A DNA stretch of 64,000 bases from contig VXCM01003123.1 in the NCBI GenBank assembly GCA_014773175.1, positions 1 through 64,000 on the forward strand, written 5' to 3'. Positions 25,371 to 37,923 of the stretch are shown piece by piece. Made by a program: the position numbers and the translations under genes. Under the pieces are notes generated by a model that was not told the origin of the DNA, searched no databases, and saw only the letters and a list, made by a program, of their open reading frames with translations. This stretch comes from Lucifuga dentata. Lineage: Eukaryota > Chordata > Actinopteri > Ophidiiformes > Bythitidae. Numbering within the stretch: position 1 is the first letter of the stretch; every line of letters begins with the position of its first letter.

Positions 25371-26336
25371 TACCATTTTTATTTCCTTGCTTTAATCTGA
25401 CCTGTGCCTTTTTGCCTCTGAATGTGGAATTTTCACATTAATAATTTATGATGGGAATAAATGCTGTGTATTAGTGATAGGAACACATTTTAAAAATCTC
25501 CATGTTTTCAAGTGAGTTTATCTATTTATCTATTGAGTCCTGAATGTCTCATTTTGTTCCCAACAAGTGAAACAATTTGCCACTGAACTGAAATTATTTC
25601 AACCATATTTCTAATACACACCATCTTTGTAATGTGTTTATATCACAGAAAATAATCCAGGCAGCTGATACGGCTGTAAAAGCTACCATAAATAACCATA
25701 ACTAAACTAAATTAAATGACAATGTGTTTTCCCCATCATGTAGCAATCAATTTAAATTTTTTTACAGACATAAAGAAAATTTCCAAATCTTTTCAAAAGC
25801 TGAGAATATTGGAGTAACCTTTACAAACCAACATTTATGTATCAGCAATATATACAATAATGTTACACTACTATTCTACTTGTTTGTTTTGCATGAAAAA
25901 TCCTAGTTTAATTTTACTGCATATGATAAATGTATTTGCATTTTTGGTGACGGCTCATTTATGTATTCTATATTAATATTTTTTTTTAAGTTACGCAGCA
26001 ACTTGTATGTATTATCATTTTGTGACCCATCAGATTCTTTGGCTGTTAAGTTTTTTGTTTTTTTGTTTTTTTTGTTGTTTTACTTTTAGAAGACTGCCTC
26101 ATTCTCCAGATGTTAAAACGTGCCTGGAGAAACAAACAATATAGAACCTGAAGTTTTCAAGCAAATGATGTAAAAACGAACTAGATAAACCTCCTGGACG
26201 TGAATAACCTGCTGTAGTCCTTAACGGAGTGGTGAAGACTCAATTTTCAGCTGCGTCATGTTAGCCACCGGTAGCTAGGCTAATACAGGAAATTGAGCTA
26301 ATTTCTTCAAAGTAAGAGCACCAGGAAACGTGGGGT

Positions 26337-26690
26337 CTGTAAAAAATAAAAAAAGATTAAAAAAATAGTGGGAAAAAAAGGATACTGCTAAGGGGACATG
26401 GAAGAAGAAAAAATCAGTTGGAGGTTAAAAAGAAAATATAAATAAATAAATAGAGAAAAAAAGACACTTTTTGTCCTCCTTGTTTTTTTGTTTGTTTTGT
26501 TTTTATTTGTTGTTGTTTTTTGAGAGGCTTTTTTCCCCCTTGTTCTGTTATTTAATTATTTATTTATTTAATTTTTTACCTCCGACTGATTTTTTTTCCT
26601 TGCGTGTCCCCTTAGGTGCGATCTTTTTTTTTTTTTTAACATTTTTTTAACCCACTATTTTTTAATTATTTTTTAAAGCAAAAACTAGTA
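26337..26690. repeat. imperfect palindrome of about 350 bp upstream of wac
   Basis: Left-arm motifs 'aaaaaatagtggg', 'ctaaggggacatgg', 'aaatcagttggaggttaaaa' and 'ataaataaataa' reappear inverted and in reverse order on the right ('taatttattta', 'ttacctccgactgattttt', 'gcgtgtccccttag', 'cccactattttttaa'). Foldback element or MITE. Confidence 0.6.
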
Positions 26691-27099
26691 AGTAAAAACT
26701 TTTTAACACTTGATTGTAATCTTTTTAAAACACTTACAAATGTGAGATTATTATATTAAAAAAAAGATTTACATGGAATAATGGAAAAGAACGTTTCAAT
26801 AAATGATTGAATCGTACAAAAAAAATCATTTTAAACTGGCACAAGAGTTTCAGAAATATAAATTAACAATTCTAAATACATGCATGCTATTTATTAACAA
26901 ACACGTACATGTGTACATGTTAAAGTTTTGGTAAAAATGTGCACTTAAGAAACATCCTAATTATGAGCTGATGATAACTTGGTCTGATAACGGAAGATGC
27001 AAGAAGAAAACGACTAATATCTATAAACCCATTGTCTTTAAGAAAGCAAGTATAAAACTTGAACTTCCTGACTTACAAAATGGATGAAAGTGATAACTT

Positions 27100-27460
27100 G
27101 TGCGGGGTGAATAAAAGGGATTCCCCCACCCCGTATCTTTTCTCTTACTTTGAAAGGTCACGCCGGAAGCCCCGTTTTTTCTCACATTCGTCGTTTTCTC
27201 GGTATACTCTCCCTGCCTCCGCCGCTGCCTCTTGCTAAGCTACGCCGTCCAAACTCAACGCAGACCTTAACTCCATGTCAGATGATGCTCTGAGGGTGGT
27301 TTTTAATAAACGCCACCCGCTATGCAGTGCGTTCGTATGCTGCACGACTTGTAGGTTTCTGCGTGTAAAGACAAATATCAGGAAGCCGAAGAAAAGAGAA
27401 GTGTAAAGGCGAACCGACAGGAGGCCCCCTCAGCCGCACACACACATCACCACGGCCTTG
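27100..27460 (+). promoter_or_regulatory. wac: probable wac promoter and 5' UTR
   Basis: This stretch is visibly richer in G, C and CpG (for example CACGCCGGAAG, CCGCCGCTGCC, TACGCCGTCC) than the AT-rich DNA on its left. It directly precedes the wac start codon, as expected for a housekeeping promoter and 5' UTR. A CCGGAAG ETS-type site occurs near 27163. The MAGUK gene points away to the left, so the interval to 23.4 kb may hold a shared divergent promoter. No transcription start can be fixed from sequence alone. Confidence 0.5.
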
Positions 27461-29832
27461 ATGGTGATGTATGCAAGGAAACCAACGAGAGTCAGCGATG
27501 GGTAAATCCACCGCAAACCCTTTAAAAATCACATTCAAGGGTGTAACTACCTTAACTAGCTTAATTCGTAGCTTATTTATTAGTAACTGTCTACTGTCAG
27601 CCGTTAGCTGCTAGTGCTAGGAGCTAACGGCTTGGATGTAGCAAGGTTAGCTAGGAAATTATCAGGTCCTTGTATTTTCCTGTTTTTATTATAAATAACC
27701 ATCGTTGAGTTATGGCTGACAAATGAGTAACATCATTTTATACAATAATACACATTTATACGTGCGCAGCTACACAGATAAGCGACTAGCTAATGCAGGT
27801 TAAGCTACCATGCTAATGGCAGCTAATTGGCCGAGACGCTGCAGGTACTGTGTCGTTAACGTACGTAAAATTGCCTGTTAATACGCAAAATATGTAACGG
27901 CATGATCCACTTTGTGTGTTTCTGCAGGTGCAACGACAGAAGGGATTCCCAATCCTATCAGGTATGGCTGATCCACTTGGTTATCTGTCATAATAAATGT
28001 TCAATACATTAACCTACTTGGCAGGATTGGAAGTTACCAGAAATGACAGTGGTGATAGTGTGATATGTTTGTAAATTAGACAGGTTGGCTGTAGGTTTGT
28101 GTGCCACATATGCACCACTGATGAGCTGCTCACCGTGACATCTCTGTCTGCCCTGCTTCATCCATTTCAGACCCATAAATCTCAGCCAAAGAGCCAGTCC
28201 AGCAGCCTTCACCGCTACGACAAAGTCCGCGATGGCTTATCGGATCCAACACCCCCTTACAAAATGCTGCGACGCTCAGACGAGAGTCCTGTCAGCAGAT
28301 ATGGAGACAGTGCAGGACATGGAAAGGCAAAAACCTCCCACATGCTTAGAGGAAAAAATGGTAAGCCTGGAATAGATGCTTGAGCACAGTGATCATTTAT
28401 TGCTTTCTCAGAAAGTGTTGTTCGAAAGAAAGAAAATAACATGGGCTTTCCCCAGCCCTTGGAAGGATAGAAAACCTGCAACTGTTGGTCTAATAGGCTC
28501 AGCTCAGAAGTTTGATGAGTTTTTGTGCATCAGTGTTGGTACCAGACCAACAAACTGTAGTGTTATCAAATAAAGGGCAACATTCTCTAAGGATATTTCT
28601 GGCCCTCCTGCTGTGTAGATGCTTGAAATCTGTATATCTGTGTGTCACATGTGCACTGTCTCTTCATATATGCGACCAGGAGTTTACAGCTAACATTATT
28701 CCCTTGTGGGACATATTAATTACATCAGTATTATTCTTTATTAGTCTTGATTGATATGTTGCATCATTTCAAGTTCACATCGTATGTGCTGATGTGAAGA
28801 TTTCATAGTATGATTATCGTGTACAAAATTTTATTGCCATATGATATTATATTGATAATTACTGAAACAAGATATAACACTTCCATGTGAAAGAGAGCAG
28901 TTCACACTTTCCACAAAAAGACATATTTTCCCACTTAGTAAAGCATCTAGCTGTGCAGTACGTCATCAGCAATGTGTCTTTACAGAAATAATGTCGCTGT
29001 TATGCAAGATAATCAGCAGATCTCACTGTGAATAGGTTACTTTGGGCACAACCTTCTAGTAAAAGGAGAAAATTGTGAAAGTTTTATTTTATTCTAGTAA
29101 ACCACAAAAACATGTTTGCATCAGTTCACATGTAGCTTTTAAAAGCATTATAACTATCCTGCTGTCCTTAAATAATAACAATAATACTAAAGGGCAAGGG
29201 AAGAGCCGTGTCTTATTTGGTAGGCTGAAGCTGTCAGTGATTGTGAGGATTCATTTCTGCATAATATTGAATGTTGTCCTTCAGTAATGGTTTTGTTGCA
29301 GGGACCAGCGCCTCTCCTCAGGAGAACTCTCACAACAACAGCTCCCACCATGGCTCTGACTCAAACGCAGCTCAGAGCAAGCCTGCAGACAGAGTAAGAC
29401 AATGTTCAGCACAGTCTCATGATCATTTCCTCCTCATCATTTCCTGTAGCATTTGCCATCATGCCACTACAGAACACAATATACAAGACATTACATAGTT
29501 AAAAAGTAAAGGCATCTTTCTTTCTGTTTAGACGATTTTATGAACCACAACTTAACAATCGTACAATTGAAAAGTATTATTTATACCACAGGATCTTTCT
29601 ATAGATTACAGTGCCCTCCATTAATATTGGCATCCTTTGTAAATAAAAGCAAAATGGGCTGTAAAAAAAAAAAAGTCTTTGTTTAGCCTCTTGATCTTTC
29701 ATTCAAAATATTGACAAAAATATAAGCTTTAAATGAATGGGAAAGAAAAAAGAAATTCTTATTATGAAACAAATATTTTTCTCAATCTGCCTGGAAGAGG
29801 ACAAGTGTCTATATCGACCCCCCCCCCCCCCN

Positions 29833-29864
<32 letters not shown>

Positions 29865-32800
29865 CACAAACAACACGTGCAGTGAGGAGGATGTTCCAAT
29901 GGCCAAAGGATCCAAGGATCACAGCTGGAGAATTGCAGATGTTAGCTGGGTTTTAGGGTCAGAAAATCTCCAAAGGTACGATCAGAGTCCACCTACGTAA
30001 CTACATGTTGTTTGGGGGTTTTACCAGAAAAAAAAACCTTTGCTGTCATCAAACCTCAAGCGCCTACAGTTTGCCAGATGTTACTGTAAGTTTCAATGAG
30101 ACTGAGTCCTACAGTCAAATGAGAGAAAAACAGCTTTTTGGCAACAAACAGCAGTGGTGGATTTGGTGTAGAGTGAATGAGTGGCATGCAGAAAGTACCT
30201 CATCCCCGCTGTGAAGTATGGTGGATCTTTGATGTTGTGGCGCTGTTTTTCCTGCAAAAAGCCCTGGACAATTTGTTGATATATGGTATCATGAACTCCA
30301 TCAAGTATCAGCAGATATTAAATCAAAAGCTGGCTTCTAGGAAGCTTCAACTGAGCTCTGGTTGGATCTTCCATTAGGACAATGATCCAAAGCAAAACCT
30401 CAAAATCATCACAGAAATGCTTCAGTGGTCACAAATCAAGGTTTTACTACAGCCATCCACTGATCCCAGTCTCCTGACCCAAACCTCACCGAAAACCTGT
30501 GGGATGAGTAGAAGAGGAGAGTCCATAAGCTAGAAATCTGAAGAATCCAGAGAGATTCTGTATGGATTCATGTTCTCAGATCCCTTGCCATGTGTTCTCC
30601 AACCTCATGAATAGGAGAAGACTCTGTTATGTCGGCAAAGGGGGGCTGCACAAAGGAAGAGGTGCAAATATTTATGCACACATATTTGAGAAAACATTTG
30701 TTTCATGATAACAATTTCTTTGTCCTTGCAATTATTTCACTTTAATTAAAGGTTATATTTTTGTTAATATTTTGAATGAAAGATCAGGAGGATAAATAAA
30801 GACATGTTCCTCACAACCCATTTTGTTTTTATTTACCACAGGTGCCAATATTAGAGGAGGGTGCTGTAGATGGTCTAAGATTTGAATGCTTCTTGCTCGG
30901 AAAATTAGCATGCGAATAAGACACACATGACAAAAACTCTCAGACGCCATATTTTGCAGCAACGTGTGATTGAAACATCATTTACGCCACAGGTGCCTCA
31001 TTAATTTAGATGAATTGATTAAATTTCACACTGCCTTTGCTACATACATTTCCATATTAATGCAGGGAATGGCGGAACAATGGTGGTGTAAAGGCAATTT
31101 AGTTTCTGAAACTCAAAGCTGAAAAATGACTTTTATCTGGGTAATTATGTTGTAACATACAGTAGGGGTCCAAAAGTCTGAGACCACATTGAAAATCTGT
31201 GATGTTTTCCATGTAAATCTGGAAATAATCATGAAGTCTGACATCACTAGAAGCTCTTTGGAACATTGTCAGATCATGCTGGGATAACTTGGGTCATCAG
31301 GTTTTGCACAAACGTGTGGAGTCCATGTCAGCTGGAGTCATGCTGTCATTACAGCAAAAGGGGGGCATACCAAATACTAAGATATTCTGACAGTCATGTA
31401 CATATTTCAAAGATTCAACTTTTCACTCTAATTGTTAAGGTGATATTATCATTTGTAATGAAAAATCTTGANTTTCAAAGATTCAACTTTTCACTCTAAT
31501 TGTTAAGGTGATATTATCATTTGTAATGAAAAATCTTGAATTAAAATGGAAAAAGAATACAAAATAGAAGCATTTTCACAGTGGTCTCAGACTTTTGGAC
31601 CCCACTGTATAGTCTGTAGTTATGTAGTTACATTTATCTCAGTGAGCGGGATAAGTATTTACTTATTTTAAAATTTGGATTGTTTCTGCTGATAGAAACT
31701 TGTATGTGCAAACAGCACATTGTAGTGGGGAAATTTCTTGATCATCTGCTGTGTTTTTTTTTTTTTTTTTTTTTTTTCATACTGTATGTACAAGCTTTGT
31801 TTGTAAATGTTGACCGAGATTTAAGGAAGACAGTCACAGGGGAGAACAAAAAGAGGTTTGTGTACAGTCGAAAAGAAAAAAAGGGAAGGAGGGGAGGGGG
31901 GGGTTTATACAGGGCAAAGTTCATACAACTGAGCTATCTGAGCTATGACTCAAAAGTTGGAAAATCATGGCATGGTTATCAGCTTGAGACACATTTTTTC
32001 ATACTGCTGAATTAAAACTCAGTTCAGATGATGCTCCTGAGTGTGTTGCTTGTTGCTGTTGTTACACTGTTTTATTTGTCTGACAGTTGCTACAGACACA
32101 GAACGATTTTCCAAAAGGACAATAAAGTCAACTAACTGTTGTCACCTTTTTTCCTCTCAGCACCAAGAGCCAGCAGATGACTGGACGGAACACATCAGCT
32201 CCTCTGGGAAGAAATACTACTACAACTGTAGAACCGAGGTGTCCCAGTGGGAGAAGCCCAAGGACCTGCTGGAGAGGCAAGTCTGCATTCTAGTTTCATT
32301 CAGTCACGTCACACAGTCAAACATGTATTGCACTATTAACCTGACAAAATGAGTGTGATTTTCGTACGCTCGGTTCATGAAAACTAGCAGTTCTGGCAGC
32401 TTTCCAGCATCAAAGGGCTCAGCACAAAATCAAGCTGCAACAGGAGTGTTTTCCTCTGTTCAAAACGGCTGGAGTAAAACCCTTTTCAGAGAAATCCAAC
32501 CTAGACAGTAGTATTACAGTAATACACCCATATCCAATCTTCCTTTTTATTAGCAAATTGAAAAAGTCGTGTTCACTCAAATCAGTACATTTTTCACTAA
32601 AAACAACATCCTTGAAGAATTGGTATGTGTAAACCCTGTGAGGGTTTTTTGCAGTTCTCCCTCACGTCTCTCTTTTTTTTCATGTAATCTTGTATTTTTC
32701 TTTTTGTATATGTGAAAATAAACTAAATTAAAACTAACTTTCAATCTGATTATCAGGCTCATAGTACTGAGACTGACCTCATGAAGATCTCAGACTCGCC

Positions 32801-35800
32801 TGCAATGTTACAATGCTAACACACAGCCATTCCAGGACTCTCTTTGAATTGCCTCTCCCGAGGTTTCTTCCATTTTTCTCCCTTATAATAGATTTTTTTT
32901 TTTTTTTAAGGAAGTTTTTCCTCTTCACAGAGATCTTGGGCTGGGTCGGGAACCATTAACGTGTGGGTCTTTAAAGCCCTTTGAACCGTTGTATTATGAT
33001 ACGGGGCTGCACAAATACAGTGAACTTGAACCTACATCCCTCACATTGTCGCTGTTGCTTTTAAAGTCTGTTTAATCTGACTCCAGAGAACAGCGGCAGA
33101 AAGACTCAGTCAAGATGGTGGCAAACAGTTTTCCGAAGGACATGGACTACAGACAAGAGGCCTTGCAGGACAAAGCTACAGCAAGTAAGTACAGCTTATA
33201 TTCATAACTAGATTTAGCAATTTGGCTCAAGTTTGTGCATATCTGCTGATTATTAGCGTGGGCATGTGTTGTCGGTATGTTAATGTAATTTACCACGTTA
33301 ATCTGGAGCAGTGATTTATTTATTTATTTATTTATTTGAATACATGGCTGATGTAACTCTCGTGTCTCTTGTCTCCACAGAGAGTACTTCCGGGGACCAG
33401 TCTGCAGCATCCATCTCTGGACATTCCTCCTCCTCCTCCTCCTCCTCTTCCTCTCAGAGCCTGACCTCTGCTTCTGCTGCTTTATGCTCCACCACCTCCA
33501 CAGTTTCCTCCTCCTCCTCCTCCTCTTCCTCCTCCTCCTCCACGATGCAGGTGCCCCAAACTGTCCAGTCTCAGCAGTCCCCCACACTGCTCCAGGACCC
33601 GGCCCTCCTGCATCAGCTTCTCCCAGCGCTGCAGGCGACTCTGCAGATGAACAACGGCAGCGTGGACATGGCGAAGATCAATGAGGGTGAGAGCACAAAA
33701 CCTGAAGCAAAGCAAGTTAGAGGGAGGCAAAGAGGCAGAGCACATGTGTTGCAGGCAGACTAGTGTCTGGTGAACACAGCATGTGATCCCAGGCAACACT
33801 TTCTGGTTAATGATGCTGCTGGAGTTGGTGGCCACCTCTCTGTAAAAAAAAAAAAAAAAAAAANAAAAAAAAAAAAAAAAAAGTCCTCCCTGCAACCTTT
33901 CGGTCCTACACCTGCGTATATACACCGTCACCTGAAGTGCCACTCAAGGATTTTAAAACAAAAGCATCAACAAAATAACCTAATAAACAGTCCTGCAACA
34001 AAACAAATCTTAATCTCTATCATGAATTCAACAAATTAAATGCTCAAGAGTTACACAAAGAAATATGAAAATTATGAACAGCTCCTCCACGTGTTCGTTT
34101 TGAACCTGCGTGTTCATTCATACAGTAGCATGCTGGTAAAATAAATGGCTTGCTGTGTTTAAATGATGCAGCCATTGTAGCTGGTAAAAAGAAAAATTTG
34201 TACCTTTCAACCCATTCTTTTTTCTCTTCCTATGTTTTCCAACTTAACTGTATGTAGTCGTGCACTCACCTGTTACTTGTGCGTGCGTGTGTGTGTGTGT
34301 GTTTCCTCTTTTCTCCCTCCAGTCTTGGCAGCTGCTGTCACCCAGGCTTCTCTGCGGTCTGTGCTTCATAAGCTCCTCAATGCTGGACCTGCTTTCAACG
34401 TCAGCACTCTGCTCTCAGCCGCACAGCACTCCAGCCAAGGTATGACCTCCCATCCCACCATCAGACAGGGTTTGTTTAATGTCCTTTAAAGGACCATACC
34501 ATCCATTTTGCATGTTTGAGCCTAATATATTCAATTTTCATCCACGTAATGTTACTGACAATAATTTCCCAAAGCCTGCTACTGGAAGTAAAAAACATTT
34601 TTCCTACCTTCCAGACTGCCACTGGTTTCAGTTTATTCTGGTACGCTATTAAAATCAACTTGTTGATACTTGAAACGTTGTTGGGATAGGTAATCCATCA
34701 TNCTGGTACGCTATTAAAATCAACTTGTTGATACTTGAAACGTTGTTGGGATAGGTAATCCATCATTGTGAACAAGACATGCATTTGGATTTTTTGAAAG
34801 TTTCGTAATTTTAGCATTTAAGCGCAATAAAAACTGCAGAGTGAGTATATGTCTCCACCGGGAAAGAAGACCTGCGTTTATCGAAAAATTTAAACAACCA
34901 TGACTTCATAAGGCTGTGTAATTATTAGCAGGCGAAACATTGATTTTTAAGGTGGATGTATCACTTGAATATTTGATTTTGAAAGATTAAGAGATTTTGC
35001 AAAATACCAGCAAAGCTGAAATACAGTTTTATCCTTGGGGAAATGATTGTCAGTGACGTAACATGTATGAAAATCAAATATATTAGGCTCAAACCTGCAA
35101 AATGGGTGATATGGTCCTTCAAATGTAGTCTAAAACCTGAAACGTTATTGGTCATAGGTCAGTATAGTTTAACATTTCATCCACATCATCTGTGGATGTT
35201 GTTTTAGGAACATCAGAGTGAAATTAGCAGTAATAATGGAAATCAGTGATCTTCTCGTGTGTTTCGGTAGACCTGGTTCGTTGCTGCAGTGGAGGATTTG
35301 TTGCGTGGCAATTTAGTGAACAATTTAATAAGCTGAGGAAAAACTGACACAAGTTTACTTTTTCTAGATTGTATTACAGCGTTAATGGCAATGGTTTGGG
35401 TAGCCAGTCAAATCGGCATTGACATTATACTGTTGTGCAGCTTACACTTCCACAACATGTCCTCCTGTTTCACCACATCTTCATTTCATTTAGTTATCAG
35501 ATTGTTTCGTGCTGCTTACTTCAGCTGGTTGTTGTTCTGTCAGCGGTCACTACAGACTTTGGGTTTTCTTGATGAGCACTGCGGGTGTCAATGTTTCTCA
35601 ACAACATGCAAACTTGATTGCGTGGCTTTGAAAACTGGAATAAATGATCGCCATCTCTCCACGCCGACCCGTTTTCTTCTTTCCTGCGTTTCCCCAATCA
35701 GCCCAGCAATCCAGTCAGTCCCCCGTCTCTCTGACATCTGATGCCTCACCGCCGCGACCCTACAGCTCACCAAGGAACGGCACACCACAAAGCAACCAGA

Positions 35801-37923
35801 AATCCATTCAGGGCACGCACCCTGGCACCCTGACGTCATCACAGAGGGTGAGCTTCAGATAGTTGCTACTAAATATAACAAGGAAAGTCACATTTGTAGA
35901 AGGGACATTCTTGTTCATTCTACACAATCTTTCACGTCCTCTTTCTCCTCTCTCTTTCTTTTCTTCTTTCCCACCGCTTGCCCCGCCTCTTTTATATTCT
36001 TTTCTCCCTTGTTTTATCTTCTCTGGCTGTCTTTCCTCCTCTTTCAGGGCAGTATGTCTTCAGGTAAGCAAGGACCTGTCGCTCTGTCTCAGACCTCAGT
36101 TGAGAAGCGTCCGGAAGACCCCAGGACTCTGCAGCAGAGAAGGTACTGTCAAAGCCGTTAAATCCTGAAAATGCTTCTGCTCACCAGTGACTTTGTGGTG
36201 AGATTGCTTAGAAGAAGAAAAGAAAGTTAAAAAAAAAGTGATGGGTTTCACACTTTATATTGTAATAACAGCAATTGTGTGTAATTCTGAAAAATTTAGC
36301 AAAGAAAGTCCAGCCACCAACTCTTGAACTCCCCTCACAGTGTAATTTTGTGATTTAATAACATTTAACACAACTTTAGGAAAAAAAATTGAGTTGATCT
36401 CATTCACACACCATCGCCACACAGTTGATCAGGTCTTTTTCTCCACCAGCCAGGAGATTGTGTGCACCGGATCAAATCATATATCCAGTGTCGCGTTACT
36501 CAATGCCCCTTCCGGCAGCAGCAGCCAGACCCAGGCTGGCACCCCCAGCTCCTTCACCCCCACCCTGGCAGCTCACTTTGATGAGAAGCTCATCACGCAT
36601 ATCCAAGGGTNCCAGCTCCTTCACCCCCACCCTGGCAGCTCACTTTGATGAGAAGCTCATCACGCATATCCAAGGGTGGCCATCAGAAAACACGGAGAAA
36701 CAGGTAGAGTTCTCCACAGGAAAAACAAAACACCGAGGCCAGCTTTAAAACAGGAAGTGGTTTGTTAGTAAAAAGTTTCGTCTTTACCGTGAAAATAGCA
36801 ATTAAAGGACCAGATCATATACCAGTGATTGTGCATGTTTAAGCCCTATGAATACTACCGGCATACATGTTACTTTGCTGAGGCCTTGTAAGAATGTTTT
36901 AGAGCCCCAAAAATGCGGGTCAGTATTTTGGGTCGGCTTAATCGATAACAGATTTCATTATCAACATATAATTGGCAGATATGCAAGAAAAATTTGCAGT
37001 AAAAGATTTAAATAAGTGTTTGGGTGATATAGAAACAACTCATTAGTACATTGTGGTGTCCAGCAGAGGGTGCCCCAGAGACTTGAATTAAAGAGGCCTT
37101 GAAGGACCATACTGGCCATTTTGCATGTTTGAGCCTAATGTATTCAATTTTCATTTAAGTAACGTTACTGACAGTTCCCGTTGTCAATTCTTCACTACAG
37201 CAGTTGAATGCATCACTAGGAAGCATTTTCAGATCACTCTGCGCTTTTTACTGCGCTTAAATGCTAAAATTACACAACTTTGAAAAAAATGTGAAGACAC
37301 ATCTTGTTCATGATGATGGATTACCTATCCCAAGAATGTTTCAAGTATCAACAAGTTGATTTTAATAGCGTACCAGAATGAAGAGAAGCCGGATGGAAGG
37401 TAGGAAAAAAAATTTTTTTAATTCACTGTTCCAGTAGTATGCTTTGGGAAATGATTGTCAGTAACCTTACGTGCATGAAAATTGAATATATTAGGCTCAA
37501 ACATGCAAAATGGCTGATATGGTCCTTTAAATTCTTCTCCTAAGTAGGTTATTCTTGAATTCCAGGGCTGCAGGATGAATTGTGTTGTGTAAATCTGCAC
37601 TCAAAAACTTTAACACACCCGTCTCTTCCCGTCAGGCGGCTCGGCTGCGCGAGGACATTTACAACATGGGCAGCCTGTACATGTCCGAGATCTGCACAGA
37701 GATGAAAAACCTTCGCTCCCTGGTCAGAGTGTGTGAGATCCAGGCCACGCTGAGGGAACAGAGGTGGGCCAAATAAGTACATGTGACACAGACATGCACA
37801 TTACCCAACAGGAACACACACACACATTCACATCCTTCTTTTCCCACCTGCAGGATTCTGTTTTTGAGGCAGCAGAGCAAAGAGCTGGACAAACTCAAGA
37901 ACCAGAATTCCTACATGGTCTGA
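27461..37923 (+). CDS. wac: WAC: WW domain-containing adaptor with coiled coil, complete 13-exon gene
   Basis: Nuclear adaptor that links RNF20/40 histone H2B ubiquitination to RNA polymerase II and also acts in autophagy and mTORC1 control (family knowledge). Coding exons: 27461-27501 ([14 protein letters not shown] start), 27928-27961, 28171-28360 ([12 protein letters not shown]), 29302-29393, 32161-32276 (WW domain, residues about 124-157, [17 protein letters not shown]), 33087-33184 ([10 protein letters not shown]), 33381-33686 (poly-Ser, then [13 protein letters not shown]), 34323-34439 ([17 protein letters not shown]), 35702-35847 ([13 protein letters not shown]), 36048-36142 (GKQGPVAL), 36450-36703 ([16 protein letters not shown]), 37636-37763 ([17 protein letters not shown]), 37854-37923 (coiled-coil end, LKNQNSYMV, stop). 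All phases join. After removal of the 67-nt assembly duplication at 36545-36611 the product is 539 residues. Human WAC is about 647, and most of the missing length lies in the Ser/Pro-rich centre. Intron 5 uses a GC-AG border. Introns 4, 8 and 11 carry transposons. Confidence 0.95.
29607..30868 (+). mobile_element. degenerate Tc1/mariner transposon in wac intron 4
   Basis: The terminal inverted repeats are TACAGTGCCCTCCATTAATA at the left and, inverted, 'ccaatattagaggagggtgc' then TGTA at the right, with TA flanks; about 1.26 kb. The interior around 29900-30550 reads on the plus strand as a broken Tc1-type transposase: a piece with [12 protein letters not shown], and near 30380-30510 a region like the 'drive D...' and 'PDLNP-ENLW' end of the family. 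It has several stops and frameshifts and a CA-repeat insertion, so it is inactive. Confidence 0.7.
31158..31610. mobile_element. Tc1/mariner-type MITE, second copy
   Basis: Ends AGGGGTCCAAAAGTCTGAGA and 'ctcagacttttggaccccac', bordered by TA. Inverse orientation to the copy at 402-770. Contains a 67-bp assembly duplication around the n at 31472. wac intron 4. Confidence 0.75.
32838..33031. repeat. L2-like LINE 3' tail, copy A
   Basis: Shares with 46791-46980 the motifs 'aggtttcttccrtttt', 'aagtttttcctc', 'gtgtgggtctttaaagccc' and 'tttgaaccgttgta', an arrangement common at the 3' ends of fish LINE elements. wac intron 5. Confidence 0.5.
33426..33545 (+). repeat. wac: coding (TCC)n tracts in wac exon 7
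   Basis: Two TCC-rich runs (33426-33456 and 33506-33544) encode serine runs in the linker before the LLPALQATL motif. Length variation here would change protein length without a frameshift. Confidence 0.85.
34486..35122. mobile_element. wac: TTAAAGGACC palindromic element, copy 5
   Basis: In wac intron 8, starting 47 nt after the exon. Left end TTAAAGGACCATACCATCC; right end ATGGTCCTTCAA. Contains a 64-bp assembly duplication around the n at 34702. Confidence 0.75.
36802..36885. repeat. wac: TTAAAGGACC element, solitary left end
   Basis: Only the left arm is present: TTAAAGGACCAGATCATATA, then the 'gcatgtttaagccc' and 'acatgttac' motifs. wac intron 11. Confidence 0.55.
37099..37530. mobile_element. 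wac: TTAAAGGACC palindromic element, copy 6
   Basis: Shorter (about 430 bp) copy with a degenerate left end (TTGAAGGACCATACTGG) and a good right end (ATGGTCCTTTAA). wac intron 11, about 105 nt before exon 12. Confidence 0.7.

Larger units (their letters stand above)
23373..27099. other. region between the MAGUK and wac, no exon identified
   Basis: Should contain the missing start-codon exon and promoter of the MAGUK gene (minus strand), but none could be picked out. Holds a Tc1-type MITE, a LINE tail and the palindrome at 26.3-26.7 kb. Confidence 0.5.

Noticed and set aside
33482..33943. Gly/Arg-rich and Phe-rich minus-strand frames over wac exon 7
   Set aside because: They come from TCC repeats and a poly-A run read backwards.
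36545..36677. Tandem duplicated LAAHFDEKL exon segment in wac, as a real duplication
   Set aside because: The copies are perfect, separated by one n, and the second breaks the frame; the same pattern recurs at many unrelated sites.
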